Below, in pieces: positions 9,260 to 18,341 of a DNA stretch of 64,000 bases. Source of the stretch: Gemmatimonadota bacterium (lineage in GTDB: Bacteria > Gemmatimonadota > Gemmatimonadetes > Longimicrobiales > Gaopeijiaceae); NCBI GenBank assembly GCA_009838975.1, contig VXQO01000035.1, forward strand, positions 36,828 through 100,827, given 5' to 3'. Numbering within the stretch: the first letter of the stretch is position 1; each line of letters starts with the position of its first letter. Both the position numbers and the translations under genes were made by a program. The notes under the pieces were generated by a model. The model was not told where the DNA came from. It saw nothing but the letters and a program-made list of their open reading frames with translations, and ran no database searches.

Positions 9260-10075
9260 CTATGCGGGCTTCCCGCTTCGCAGCTTCTTCTGGTGGACGA
9301 CCTCCGGGAATTCGTAGTAGATGACGCCCTCGTCACTGATGTCCGATCTCACGCGGAAGCCGTCGTCCATGCCGATCATCAGCTTCTCGGCGGCTTCCAG
9401 GCTCAGATCCAGTTCGGCCGCGACCTCGGTTACCGTCAGCACGCCTCCGCGCTGTGTTGCAAGCTGCAGCACCTTGCGGTTGAGGATCTGGAGGACCGCT
9501 TGCCGCCGCTCCTGCAGCGCCCTCCACCCCCACAGGAACATCCCCGATCCACCCATCCCCAGGAACGCTCCGATGACGATGGGGGGACCGTCCATTCCAC
9601 CCGCGATCCCGGCGGTGATGATGAGGGTGGCCATCACGCCCAGCCCCGCCCCGAACACCCGCCTGCCTATGCCGCTCGGGGGAAGGGGCTTGTCCCGCGA
9701 CGGAGGCGATGCGGGCGTCATCGACGTTACCGGGGCCGGCACGCCGGAGCCGGCGTCCCAGCCCTCCGGGTCCCCGGGGACACGGGAGTGTTCCCATGCG
9801 AGGCCGCAGTTGGGACAGACCTGGCGCTTGCGGCACCTGGCGTAGTACACCAGGCCGCCGACCCCGTAGGTGAACACGCTGAGGCCGACCAGCAGGGCCA
9901 GGTGACCGGTCTTGCGGAAATAGGGGACGCCTTCGCTGTGGTGCCCGCAGCGCGCGCACTGCCGGACGTTGCGCTTCATGACGGGGGCGCGGCGCCGCCG
10001 CTCCACGACGGCGCCGCAGGTGGGACACCGATCCTCACCCGCCAGGATACTCTCGCCGCAAGTCGAACACCGCAT
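9260..10075 (-). CDS. membrane protein with tandem zinc ribbons and a C-terminal winged-helix-like domain
   Basis: 271 residues. The first zinc ribbon is CSTCGE...CPTCGA (residues 3-21). A second cysteine set follows as CARCGHH (about 40) and CPNCGLAWEH (about 87), separated by a hydrophobic stretch HLALLVGLSVFTYGVGGLVYY. After a Pro/Ser linker there are two more likely membrane segments (about 140-185). The C-terminus (LNRKVLQLATQRGGVLTVTE, VAAELDLSLEAAEKLM) looks like a helix-turn-helix or winged-helix unit. No enzyme is apparent; a membrane-anchored sensor or scaffold is possible. It precedes the 99-residue protein gene in the same direction. Confidence 0.75.
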   Translation of the reverse strand: MRCSTCGESILAGEDRCPTCGAVVERRRRAPVMKRNVRQCARCGHHSEGVPYFRKTGHLALLVGLSVFTYGVGGLVYYARCRKRQVCPNCGLAWEHSRVPGDPEGWDAGSGVPAPVTSMTPASPPSRDKPLPPSGIGRRVFGAGLGVMATLIITAGIAGGMDGPPIVIGAFLGMGGSGMFLWGWRALQERRQAVLQILNRKVLQLATQRGGVLTVTEVAAELDLSLEAAEKLMIGMDDGFRVRSDISDEGVIYYEFPEVVHQKKLRSGKPA

Positions 10076-10254
10076 CTATTCCCCGATCCCTCCGCCGGCC
10101 TCGGCGCCGGCAACGCTTGACACTCCGAACTCCCTCCTACTACGGAAACCCGCCCGTCAGGAGTCACACCCCGAGCCGGAACGGGAACCATCGAGCAGAA
10201 TCAGATTACATTCACTGGAGTCGAGCGCAAACCAGGCCACGCCTTCCCGAATAG

Positions 10255-10971
10255 ATGATCCTCTCTCGAACCGCCCGCGTCTCCGCACTTCTTCTGTTGC
10301 TGATCCCCTCCCCCGAGGATGCCCGGGCCCAGACCATCCCGTCCGCGTACCGCTTCATCGAGCACCGCCAGGAGACGTCGATCTTCTGGGGAACCATGTT
10401 TCTCAGCCAGGGGTCGCTGGACCTGGGACCCAAGTCCGGCAACTTCACCGGAGCGCGCTACTCGATCGAGGCCAGCGGGCCGCTCTTCCTCGAGGGCCTG
10501 GTGATGTACCTGCCGACCACCCGCGACGTGGTAGACCCCCGGCGCGCCATCGGGGACCGCACGATCGGCGAAACCGACGTGCAGTTGCTGATGGCCGACG
10601 CGCGCCTCGATTTCAGCCTGACCGGCCGCCGCACCTGGCACGGGCTCAGCCCCCATCTCTTTCTCGGGGGAGGGTTGGCCCTGGACATCGCCGGACAGAG
10701 CGAGTTCGCGGACTTCCTGCTTCCGGAGGACGTCTACGACTTCGGGACCGCCTTTACCGCGACCTCCGGGACTGGCTTCCGGTTCGCCGTCTCGTCCAGG
10801 CTCATGCTGCACGTCGAAGCGGGCCTGACCCTATGGAAGCTGAACACGCCGAGCGGCTTCGACGACCCGGCAAAGCGGCCGCAGAGCGACGACATGGAGC
10901 TGCAACCGGTGGTCCAGAGCGAGTGGGTCAGAGGATACGGCATTACTCTGAGCGCCGGCTGGCGGTTCTGA
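10255..10971 (+). CDS. outer-membrane beta-barrel-like protein
   Basis: 238 residues. A signal peptide (hydrophobic VSALLLLLIPS, cleavage probably after ARAQ) is followed by alternating polar and apolar strands such as FTGARYSIEASGPLFLEGLV, LSPHLFLGGGLALDI and LMLHVEAGLTLWKL. It ends in YGITLSAGWRF; a terminal Phe after an amphipathic strand is the usual signal for outer-membrane insertion. The predicted location is the outer membrane; cargo or role is unknown. It lies 13 bases before moeA on the same strand but has no functional link to it. Confidence 0.72.
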   Translation: MILSRTARVSALLLLLIPSPEDARAQTIPSAYRFIEHRQETSIFWGTMFLSQGSLDLGPKSGNFTGARYSIEASGPLFLEGLVMYLPTTRDVVDPRRAIGDRTIGETDVQLLMADARLDFSLTGRRTWHGLSPHLFLGGGLALDIAGQSEFADFLLPEDVYDFGTAFTATSGTGFRFAVSSRLMLHVEAGLTLWKLNTPSGFDDPAKRPQSDDMELQPVVQSEWVRGYGITLSAGWRF

Positions 10972-10984
10972 CCGACTGAGCGGA

Positions 10985-12262
10985 ATGGCGGGCTTCGAGC
11001 GCCTCCAGGCGGATTGGCTTTCGTACGGAGACGCGCTTGCGCGTGTGCTGGCCGACGCCCGTCCGACGCCGGCCACGCCCCTGGCACCCGCCCCCGCGCT
11101 TGGGCGGTCCCTCGCCGCCCCGGTCGTGGCCCGCGCCACCCTGCCCTCGTGGCCGAACAGCGCTATGGACGGCTTCGCGGTGAGAAGCGCGGATCTGCGG
11201 GAACCGTCTTCCCGGAGCATCCGCCTCCCCGTTGCGGGTCATTCCTATCCCGGCTCGGTGCCGCTTGAGGACGTGCCCCCCGGCGCGGCGATCCGCATCA
11301 TGACGGGCGGACCCCTCCCCGTCGGCTTCGATTCGGTGATACGGGTCGAGCACACTGACGGCGAGGCTTCGGCCGGGTTCGTTGAGATCCACCGGACCGA
11401 GGACGTGGGCAGGCACATCCGGTCGCCGGGCAAGGACATGCGGCGCGGAGACGAGACCGTGCCGGCGGGCGCGGTCGTGCACTCGGGAACGTTGCCCGTG
11501 ATCATGGCCAGCGGGGCCGAGAGTCTCGCGGTCTTCCGCCGCCCCCGCGTGGGCGTGCTGTCGAGCGGCGATGAGCTGGTGGGGCAGGATCGATTCGATC
11601 TCGTGGTCGAGGGAAGGGGCATTCCGGACACCAACAGGGACATGATCGCCGCCGCGGTCGCGGAGGCCGGGGGCGTCCCGGTCGACCTGGGAGTGGCGCC
11701 GGACGATCCGGACGCCCTCAAGGCCGCACTCGAGTCCGTGGAGGGCGTCGATGTCCTGGTCTCGACCGGCGGGGCTTCGATGGGCGAAAAGGACCTGCTC
11801 AAGCGCATCCTCCTCGGCCTTGCCTTCCGGCTCGACTTCTGGCGCGCCCGCGTCCGTCCCGGAAGCCCGCTCTCGTTCGGCCACCTGCGGCGCGGCGCGG
11901 GCGACCTCCCGGTCTTCGGACTCCCCGGCAATCCCGCGTCGGCGTTCGTGACCTTCCACGTCTTCGTCGTGCCGTATCTGCGCGCCATGCTCGGATCACG
12001 GCGTCCCGCCGGCACTACGGTCACCGCGGTGACCGAGACGACGCTCGGCTCACCGCCACGCCTCACCCAGTTCTACCGGGTCCGGTTCCTGCCTCCCCGT
12101 GCGCCGGGCGAGGCAGAGCGGTGCACCCTCACCGGCCCGCAGGGAAGCGGGCTCGTGCGGTCGCTGCGCGACGCGGAGGGGCTGGCGGTCGTGCCGGAAG
12201 GGACCTCACGCATCGAGGCGGGTGACACGGTGTCCGTGCTTCTCCTGCCGGGACGGCAATGA
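10985..12262 (+). CDS. moeA: molybdopterin molybdenumtransferase
   Basis: 425 residues. MoeA inserts molybdate into adenylylated molybdopterin, the last step of molybdenum cofactor synthesis. Family motifs in order: PSWPNSAMDGFAV, PGAAIRIMTGGPLP, GKDMRRGDE, GVLSSGDELV, DTNRDMIAAAV, VLVSTGGASMGEKDLL and FGLPGNPASAFVTF; a C-terminal beta domain IV follows. All expected domains are present. The stop overlaps the M23 peptidase start (ATGA). moaC at 1.5 kb belongs to the same pathway, but the genes are not one operon. Confidence 0.95.
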   Translation: MAGFERLQADWLSYGDALARVLADARPTPATPLAPAPALGRSLAAPVVARATLPSWPNSAMDGFAVRSADLREPSSRSIRLPVAGHSYPGSVPLEDVPPGAAIRIMTGGPLPVGFDSVIRVEHTDGEASAGFVEIHRTEDVGRHIRSPGKDMRRGDETVPAGAVVHSGTLPVIMASGAESLAVFRRPRVGVLSSGDELVGQDRFDLVVEGRGIPDTNRDMIAAAVAEAGGVPVDLGVAPDDPDALKAALESVEGVDVLVSTGGASMGEKDLLKRILLGLAFRLDFWRARVRPGSPLSFGHLRRGAGDLPVFGLPGNPASAFVTFHVFVVPYLRAMLGSRRPAGTTVTAVTETTLGSPPRLTQFYRVRFLPPRAPGEAERCTLTGPQGSGLVRSLRDAEGLAVVPEGTSRIEAGDTVSVLLLPGRQ

Positions 12263-12720
12263 GATACGCTGTCGCGCGCGGGCTGCTGCCCCCGGCTCTC
12301 CTGTCCCTGGTCCTGGCCCTGCAGGGGTGCCAGACCCCCCAATGGCCGGTCGAGGGAGCCATGGCGTCGCCGTTCGGGATCCGCTCGCAGGGCGGAGCCG
12401 ATCTGCACCGCGGCGTGGATCTCGAAGCCGCCGTGGGGACTCCGGTGCGGCCGGTGCTTCCGGGACGGGTGCGGTTCGCCGGCACCATGAGCGGATATGG
12501 CAGCGTGATCTGGATCGACCACGGCGAAAACCTGATCACCGTGTACGGGCACCTCTCCGAAATCAGGGTCGAGGTTCTGCAGGAGGTATCGAAGGAGACG
12601 GTCATCGCTCTGAGCGGCCAGTCCGGCAACGTGACGGGCCCGCACCTCCACCTGGAGGTGTGGCGCTGGGGGCGCGAGGTCGACCCGGTCAACTTCCTGG
12701 GGCGGCCCCCGGGGGACTAG
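12259..12720 (+). CDS. M23-family peptidase lipoprotein (LytM domain)
   Basis: 153 residues. A lipoprotein signal peptide ends at LALQGC. Almost all the rest is one LytM/peptidase M23 domain: the zinc ligands are in HRGVDLEA (H-x3-D) and GPHLHLEVW (H-x-H), with the usual SPFGIRSQGG opening and VIWIDHGENLITVYGHLS. It should cut peptide bridges in peptidoglycan, or act as an activator, at the periplasmic face. Start ATG 12259 overlaps the moeA stop, implying coupled translation despite unrelated roles. Confidence 0.88.
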   Translation: MRYAVARGLLPPALLSLVLALQGCQTPQWPVEGAMASPFGIRSQGGADLHRGVDLEAAVGTPVRPVLPGRVRFAGTMSGYGSVIWIDHGENLITVYGHLSEIRVEVLQEVSKETVIALSGQSGNVTGPHLHLEVWRWGREVDPVNFLGRPPGD

Positions 12721-12732
12721 GCTGGCGGTTCC

Positions 12733-13707
12733 CTACTGTTCGCGCAGCGTGCGAATGGCGGCCGCCAGTTCCGGCACGATCTCGAAGGCGTCGCCGACGA
12801 TCCCGTAGTCGGCCACACCGAAGATGGGCGCTTCGGCGTCGCGGTTGACCGCGACAATGACCCCGGAGGTGCGCATCCCGGCGAGGTGCTGGATCGCGCC
12901 GGAGATCGCCACGGCAAAGTAGAGCTTCGGCGTCACGGTCTTGCCCGTCTGGCCGACCTGTTCGGCGTGGGGGCGCCACCCCGCGTCGACGACGGCCCGG
13001 GAGGCCCCCAGCGCGGCGGTCTCACCCAGCGCGTCACGCAGGTCGGCGAGAAGGTGCCAGTTCTCGGGCCCCTTCATGCCGCGGCCGCCGGACACGATGA
13101 TCGCCGCTTCCGAGACGTCGAGGGCCGCGCCGGCCGACTCCTCGAAGCCGACGACGCGGTAGCCCCCCGCAGACGCATCCCCCGACGGTGCCACGTGCGC
13201 GACCTGAGCCGTGCGGGGAGCATCGGACACCGGGAAGACATTGGGCCGGATGGAGAGCAGCGCCGGCGCGCCGAGGGCCCGCACCCGGGCCAGGGCCTTG
13301 CCCGCGAAGACGGGACGGGTGACCACGACCCGGCCACCGTCGACCTCCGCCGCGACGACATCCGTGAGGAGGGCGACTCCCAGCCTTGCCGCGACCCTGG
13401 GGGCAAGATCCCTGCCCGGCCCGGTCGCGGCGAACACGACCGCGCCGTAGTCGCCCCCGCGGACGACCTCCGCCACAGCCACCGCGCGCACGTCCACCTG
13501 CTCGGCATCGTCGATCGCCAGCACCCGGTCCGCGCCCTGCTCAGCCAGCGCCGCGGCCGCTTCCCCCGCGCCCCGGCCACCCGCCACGGCCGCGTCGACG
13601 CGTCCCCCGAGAGCGTCCGCGAGGCCGCGCGCCACCGTGACCACCTCCCTGGAGACGCCCTGAACGACGCCGTCCCGGACCTCCGCTACCGCAAGTACGT
13701 CCGCCAT
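12733..13707 (-). CDS. etfA: electron transfer flavoprotein alpha subunit
   Basis: 324 residues. The C-terminal FAD-binding domain shows the family motifs [45 protein letters not shown] with [10 protein letters not shown], and [22 protein letters not shown] collects electrons from acyl-CoA dehydrogenases and passes them to the quinone pool by way of ETF:quinone oxidoreductase. ATG 13707 overlaps the etfB stop (ATGA), the usual etfBA operon. Acyl-CoA dehydrogenase (61.1 kb) and beta-oxidation genes (49-54 kb) in this window are likely clients. Confidence 0.95.
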   Translation of the reverse strand: MADVLAVAEVRDGVVQGVSREVVTVARGLADALGGRVDAAVAGGRGAGEAAAALAEQGADRVLAIDDAEQVDVRAVAVAEVVRGGDYGAVVFAATGPGRDLAPRVAARLGVALLTDVVAAEVDGGRVVVTRPVFAGKALARVRALGAPALLSIRPNVFPVSDAPRTAQVAHVAPSGDASAGGYRVVGFEESAGAALDVSEAAIIVSGGRGMKGPENWHLLADLRDALGETAALGASRAVVDAGWRPHAEQVGQTGKTVTPKLYFAVAISGAIQHLAGMRTSGVIVAVNRDAEAPIFGVADYGIVGDAFEIVPELAAAIRTLREQ

Positions 13708-14456
13708 CAGAGTACCTTGGCCTCCTCCCTGAGCAGGCGCACGAGTGCGGGCACCGCATCGGTCCCCTCCCCCACGATCCGTCCCTCGGGGCGCTCGGCA
13801 GGATACGCCAGGCTCTCCACCGCGATCCCCGGGGCCACCTCGGGCGCCGGCTTGACCACAAGCGGCTTCCGTTTGGCCATCATGATGCCCCGCAGCGATG
13901 CATACCGTGGCTCGTACCGCCCCTTCGTGATCGTGGCGACCGCCGGCAGATCCATCTCGACCACCTCCTGGCCGCCCTCCACCGCACGCCGACAGGTCAC
14001 CGCGTCCCCCGCGACATCCATCGCGGCGACCGACGTCGCGCACGGCCGGTCCAGCAGTTCAGCCACCATCGGACCCACCTGCTGCTGGTCGTCGTCCACC
14101 GCCTTGACACCGAAGAGCACAAGCCCGGCATCGTCGTCCGCCAGCTCCGAGGCCAGGACGCGGGCGGTGGCCCATCCATCCATGTCGGGGGTGCCGGTCA
14201 GCAGCACGGCCTTGTGCGCCCCCAGCGCCAGCCCCGAGCGCAGCGACTCCTGCGTGGCTTCCGGGCCGTAGCTCAGCAGCGTTACCTCACCCTGCCCCGC
14301 CGCTTCGACCAGCTGAAGCGCGGCCTCGACGGCGAATTCGTCGTAGGGGCTGAGTACGTACTTCACCCCGTCCCTCTCGATGTCGCATCCGTCCGGCGCG
14401 ATCCGGATCCGGGTCGCGGTGTCGGGCACGCGCTTCACGCACACGGTGATGTTCAC
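13707..14456 (-). CDS. etfB: electron transfer flavoprotein beta subunit
   Basis: 249 residues, normal length. It starts with the family motif MNITVCVKRVPDT and contains SPYDEFAVEAALQLVE, the AMP/adenine-binding region (VLFGVKAVDDDQQQVGPMVA) and LPAVATITKGRYEPRYASLR, the conserved recognition-loop region. It forms the ETF heterodimer with the downstream etfA. It is the first gene of the pair; nhaC upstream runs in the same direction with a 42-base gap. Confidence 0.95.
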   Translation of the reverse strand: MNITVCVKRVPDTATRIRIAPDGCDIERDGVKYVLSPYDEFAVEAALQLVEAAGQGEVTLLSYGPEATQESLRSGLALGAHKAVLLTGTPDMDGWATARVLASELADDDAGLVLFGVKAVDDDQQQVGPMVAELLDRPCATSVAAMDVAGDAVTCRRAVEGGQEVVEMDLPAVATITKGRYEPRYASLRGIMMAKRKPLVVKPAPEVAPGIAVESLAYPAERPEGRIVGEGTDAVPALVRLLREEAKVL

Positions 14457-14498
14457 GGCGCTCCTCGGCGGGCCGGCAGGGCTCCTGCCGCGACCCCG

Positions 14499-15911
14499 TT
14501 ACAGAAATGCACCCGCCACCGCGAAGCAGACCGTCGCGACCGCGCCTCCCGCCAATGCGTAGGGCAACTGCGTCCGCACATGGTCCACATGATCGGTGGC
14601 CGACGCCATGGAAGATATCACCGTGGTGTCGCTGATGGGGGAGCAGTGGTCGCCGAAGATTCCGCCCGACAGCGCAGCGGCCAGGAAGGGCGCCAGGTCG
14701 AGCTGCAGCGCAGCGGCCGCGGGCACCATGATCGGGATCATGATCGCGAAGGTGCCCCAGCTGGAGCCGATCGAGAACGCAATAGCGGCGGATACCACGA
14801 AGGCGAGCGGCAGCAGGACGGCCGGGGCCAGCACACCCTCGGTAAGCCCGGCCACGTATTCGCCGGTCCCCAGTTCGCCGGTCACGTCGCCCAGCGCCAG
14901 GGCCAGCAGCAGGATGAGTGCCAGGGGCACGAGTCCGCCCGCCCCGCGCAGCGCGATCTTCACCAGTTCGTTTACCGAATACGCGCGTTGCGCCAGCAGA
15001 AGGATCCACGCGGCCGCCAGACCACCGAGCGATCCCCATAGCACCGCGATCGAACCGTCCCCGGCCCTCAGGTCGCCTTCACCCGTGGCCCACAGCCCAA
15101 GGGGCATGAGCCCTACCAACACCAGCACCGGAACGACCATGTTGACCGCCCGGGGGGGAATCGGCGCATCGTCGCCCGAACCGAGGATCGCCTCGTCCAT
15201 GATGGGTGTCGCGCCGGGCGACAGGACCTCGCCCTTCGCCGCCCGGGCCTCGGCCCGCTTCATGGGACCCCAGTCCATCCTCGCAAGCACCACCGCCAGA
15301 GCCAGGATCACCGCCGCGAAGGAATAGAAGTTGAAGAGGATCGAACGCAGAAAGACCCCGAGCGAGTCCTCCACGCCGAGCCCGTTCAGGATGCCGAGAT
15401 TGTAGGCGCCCCAGGCGTTCAGCGGGATCAGGATGCAGATCGGGGCGCTGGTGGAGTCGATCAGGTAGGCGAGCTTCTCGCGCGAGACCCGGTAGCGGTC
15501 GAAGAGCGGACGCGACACCGAACCGGCGACCAGCACGGTGATGTTGGATTCGATGAAGATCAGCACGCCGATCAGCCAGGCCATCAGCTGCGCGCGCCGC
15601 CCGTTGTTGACCCATCGGTTCCGCTCCAGCCAGGCCACGAACCCGGCCACCCCACCCGACGACGACAGCGTAGCGATCAGCGCGCCGATCACCAGGGTGA
15701 ACATGATGACCCCGGCATCGTAGGGATCGTTCAGAACCCTGACGGCCGACTCGATCGATTCGGCAACCCCGGCGGCGGGGTTCCAGCTGAGGAGGATCGT
15801 CCAGCCGAGCCAGATCCCGCCGGCGAGCGACAGGTAGACCTGCCGCGTGGCGATGGCGAGGACGATCGCGAGGAGTGGTGGAAGGACTGAGATCCAGGTC
15901 GGGTCGTTCAT
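14499..15911 (-). CDS. nhaC: Na+/H+ antiporter, NhaC family
   Basis: 470 residues with about 11-12 membrane helices. Family features include FIESNITVLVAGSVSRP, STSAPICILIPLNAWGAY and the strongly conserved GGIFGDHCSPISDTTVISS near the C-terminus, with charged residues inside membrane segments. It should exchange sodium for protons across the inner membrane; some relatives exchange organic anions. It is transcribed toward etfBA, 42 bases upstream, and follows the glycosylase gene by 9 bases. Confidence 0.9.
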   Translation of the reverse strand: MNDPTWISVLPPLLAIVLAIATRQVYLSLAGGIWLGWTILLSWNPAAGVAESIESAVRVLNDPYDAGVIMFTLVIGALIATLSSSGGVAGFVAWLERNRWVNNGRRAQLMAWLIGVLIFIESNITVLVAGSVSRPLFDRYRVSREKLAYLIDSTSAPICILIPLNAWGAYNLGILNGLGVEDSLGVFLRSILFNFYSFAAVILALAVVLARMDWGPMKRAEARAAKGEVLSPGATPIMDEAILGSGDDAPIPPRAVNMVVPVLVLVGLMPLGLWATGEGDLRAGDGSIAVLWGSLGGLAAAWILLLAQRAYSVNELVKIALRGAGGLVPLALILLLALALGDVTGELGTGEYVAGLTEGVLAPAVLLPLAFVVSAAIAFSIGSSWGTFAIMIPIMVPAAAALQLDLAPFLAAALSGGIFGDHCSPISDTTVISSMASATDHVDHVRTQLPYALAGGAVATVCFAVAGAFL

Positions 15912-15920
15912 GCCTCTAAC

Positions 15921-16535
15921 CTACCACCTCGGCGGTTTGACCGCCGAATGGCCCCTGACGAAGAACCTGAGCGGCCAGTCGGCCGCGCGGGAGATGCCGA
16001 TTCGGCCCGAAGTGCCCACGTCCCGATCGACGACCGCGTTCCCGGGTAACAGCTGAACCGGAGGCACGGCGAGGTCGTGGTAGTTGTGGCGCATCGTGAT
16101 CCCCAGCGCCTGGGAGAGGCGGCCGGGACCGCTGCAGAGGTCGGTGGAACGGCCCCTTCGCCCGGCCATCACCTCGATGCCGCCGGCCGGTTCCAGGGCG
16201 CGGATCAGTACCGCCGCCGGGTCGCCCTCGGCCCCCGTCACCACGTTGATGCAGTGGTGGATGCCGTAGGAGATGTAGACGTAGAGGGTGCCCCTGGCCG
16301 AGAACATCGCGTCGTTGCGCGGAGTGCGCCCTTTCGAGGCGTGCGCGTGGCTGGCAGGGTCGTCGAGCCCCAGGTAGGCTTCCGTTTCGACGATGACGCC
16401 CCTGGTCTCCAGCCCGTCCACCCGGGAGACGAGGGTGGATCCGAGGAGCCGGCGGGCCACGCGCGCGGCGTCGCCCGCAAGAAGATCGTAGAGGTGGGAG
16501 GCGGTCCCGGTCGCCGGGAGATCAGTCCTCCGCAT
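15921..16535 (-). CDS. 3-methyladenine DNA glycosylase (AAG/MPG family)
   Basis: 204 residues. This family removes alkylated purines from DNA in base excision repair. Signature segments: ARRLLGSTLVSRV, GVIVETEAYLG (Glu is the catalytic base in the family), DPASHAHASKGRTPRNDAMF, GTLYVYISYGIHHCINVV and LCSGPGRLSQALGI. ATG 16535 is chosen; the frame remains open far upstream inside the NYN gene, but the family begins here. Its first 14 bases overlap the 3' end of the upstream gene. Confidence 0.92.
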   Translation of the reverse strand: MRRTDLPATGTASHLYDLLAGDAARVARRLLGSTLVSRVDGLETRGVIVETEAYLGLDDPASHAHASKGRTPRNDAMFSARGTLYVYISYGIHHCINVVTGAEGDPAAVLIRALEPAGGIEVMAGRRGRSTDLCSGPGRLSQALGITMRHNYHDLAVPPVQLLPGNAVVDRDVGTSGRIGISRAADWPLRFFVRGHSAVKPPRW

Positions 16536-18312
16536 CGGGCCGGCGCCTGGCGCGGCGACCCCAGGGGAACAGGCCCAGGATGCCCTGTCTGGCGGGAGGA
16601 TCCGCCTCGGCCGCCACTCCCACCGCCGCGGCTCGTTCCTCCGAGAGCTCGTCGGTTCCGGGAGACCGGCGCTGCTCCGCGGCAGCGGCCTTCTCTTCCC
16701 GCTTTCCGCTGCGGCCGCGCGGACCTCGTGGACGGGTTTCGGAGCGTGCCGCCTGGGCCTTTTTCGCAACAGGCCGTTCGGTCGCGGCCTGCTTGGCCAA
16801 CGCCTCACTCCGACGCTTGAAATCGATTGTCCAGGCCGTCAACACGCTCTCGGCCCGGGCTCGCAGCAGTACCTTCTTCACGCGCTCGGGATCCTTCTGC
16901 AGGACCTTGAAGACGTCCGCGCCGAAGTGATCCACAAGGCGCGCCGCGGTCTTGACGCCGACGCCCTTGTAGCGATGGGCAAGGTAGCTCTTGATCGAGC
17001 TCTCGGTTGTAGGCAGCCCGAGCGCCTTCGCGTCGAATGGTGACGCCGCCGGAACGGATTCGCCGGCCACGAGCCGGACTCCGAAGCTCCCGCTCTTGCC
17101 CCGCTCGAGGGAAACGGCTCCCTCCTTTTCGGCGTACAGCAGGAACTTGCTGAACTTCCCGAAGCCCAGCGCACCTTCCTTGAAGCTTCGGTCGATGGCG
17201 AGCATCTTGCGCTTGACATCGGAGTCCCGGGCCGGTTCCGAGTCGCTGCCCCCCAGTTCCCGGACCGCCTTGGCGAGCAGTTCGAGCGCGGGGGCCCGGT
17301 CGGGTTGCCGGGTGCGCTCCCGAACCGCCGTCGCCGGGGCGCTCGCCGTGGGCTGCGCATTCCCGGCCGGTTGCGCGCTTCCGGCCGCCGGGGCCTTGCG
17401 CCGCGCTTCCTTCGGCCCCCTTTCAGCCGGTGTTCGCCGCGCTGGCGGGCCGCGTCTGGCCCTGCCGCGCTGGTCGTCCCCATTCGCGGCCGACGCACCG
17501 GGCCGGGGTTCCGACCCTTTCGCACGCGCCGCCGCGCGACCACCGACCGGTCCTACCTGGTACTGCCCGTTTTCGCCACGCTCAATCTCCACCAACCCCT
17601 TCTTCGCCGCCTCGAGCAGAAACTTCGAGAAGTTCTTGAACCCGAGGCTGCGCTCGTCGAAGCCGGGGGCCAGCTCCATCATGACCTGCTTGAGCCTGTC
17701 GGAGCGCATCACGTCGCCGCGCGAGACCATGCGGCTCACGGCCTCCTCGACGCACTCCCAGGCGTCGGGCGTGGAGGTGCCGTCTTCGCTGGCTCTGCTG
17801 AGGCCGGTCAGCGCGGTGTACGAGTAGTACTCGTCGCAGTTCTGGACCAGGATGTCCGAACTGGACTCCTGAATGCCGATCCCGATCACGTATTTTCCGT
17901 ACTCCTTGAGCTTCAGGACGAGGCTGGAGAAGTCGGAGTCTCCGGTGAGCAGGATGTAGGTGCCGATCTCGGGACGGATGAAGACGAGTTCGATTCCGTC
18001 GATGGCCATCCGGATGTCGGTGGCGTTCTTCTTCGAGCTCCCGTAGGCGGGCGCGAAGATGAGGTCGATCGAGGCTTCGGAGAGGGGAACGATGTACTGG
18101 GGATAGCGGCGCCAGTCCGCATAGGCCCTCTGGACGGTCACCTTCCCCTTGATGATGTCCGAGTCGAGGAGGTTCTTGAGTTCCTTCGCCAGGTCGCTTC
18201 GCATGCCCATCGTGACGTTGTCGAAGTCGATGAGCAGAGCCGCGTTGGGTGCGTCGGGAGAGATCGGCCGCCCCGGTTCGGTGTGGGGGGCCTTCATATA
18301 GGGATTGACCAT
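16522..18312 (-). CDS. NYN/LabA-like nuclease-domain protein with two OST-HTH (LOTUS) domains and an HhH-like region
   Basis: 596 residues from ATG 18312. The NYN (PIN-like) domain at about 20-170 has acidic residues placed for metal-dependent RNase activity: D29 and D31 in LIDFDN, D99 in KKNATDI, and D125/D127 in TGDSDFSSL. Two OST-HTH/LOTUS domains follow (about 183-255 and 342-415, each with a LGF-K-FSKFLL core), separated by a basic Pro/Ala linker. A segment at about 436-482 (SYLAHRYKGVGVKTAARLVD) resembles the helix-hairpin-helix of flap nucleases. The tail is low-complexity and basic. Known LOTUS domains bind RNA, often G-rich or structured. I infer an RNA-cleaving or RNA-binding regulator; the substrate is unknown. 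Confidence 0.85.
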   Translation of the reverse strand: MVNPYMKAPHTEPGRPISPDAPNAALLIDFDNVTMGMRSDLAKELKNLLDSDIIKGKVTVQRAYADWRRYPQYIVPLSEASIDLIFAPAYGSSKKNATDIRMAIDGIELVFIRPEIGTYILLTGDSDFSSLVLKLKEYGKYVIGIGIQESSSDILVQNCDEYYSYTALTGLSRASEDGTSTPDAWECVEEAVSRMVSRGDVMRSDRLKQVMMELAPGFDERSLGFKNFSKFLLEAAKKGLVEIERGENGQYQVGPVGGRAAARAKGSEPRPGASAANGDDQRGRARRGPPARRTPAERGPKEARRKAPAAGSAQPAGNAQPTASAPATAVRERTRQPDRAPALELLAKAVRELGGSDSEPARDSDVKRKMLAIDRSFKEGALGFGKFSKFLLYAEKEGAVSLERGKSGSFGVRLVAGESVPAASPFDAKALGLPTTESSIKSYLAHRYKGVGVKTAARLVDHFGADVFKVLQKDPERVKKVLLRARAESVLTAWTIDFKRRSEALAKQAATERPVAKKAQAARSETRPRGPRGRSGKREEKAAAAEQRRSPGTDELSEERAAAVGVAAEADPPARQGILGLFPWGRRARRRPDAED

Positions 18313-18341
18313 TCTGTCTTCTGTGCAGCGGTGTTTCCGAG

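Noticed and set aside
10117-10145. TTGACA upstream of the barrel protein gene as a promoter.
   Set aside because: The expected -10 region (around TACTAC/TACGGA) is a poor match; could be chance.
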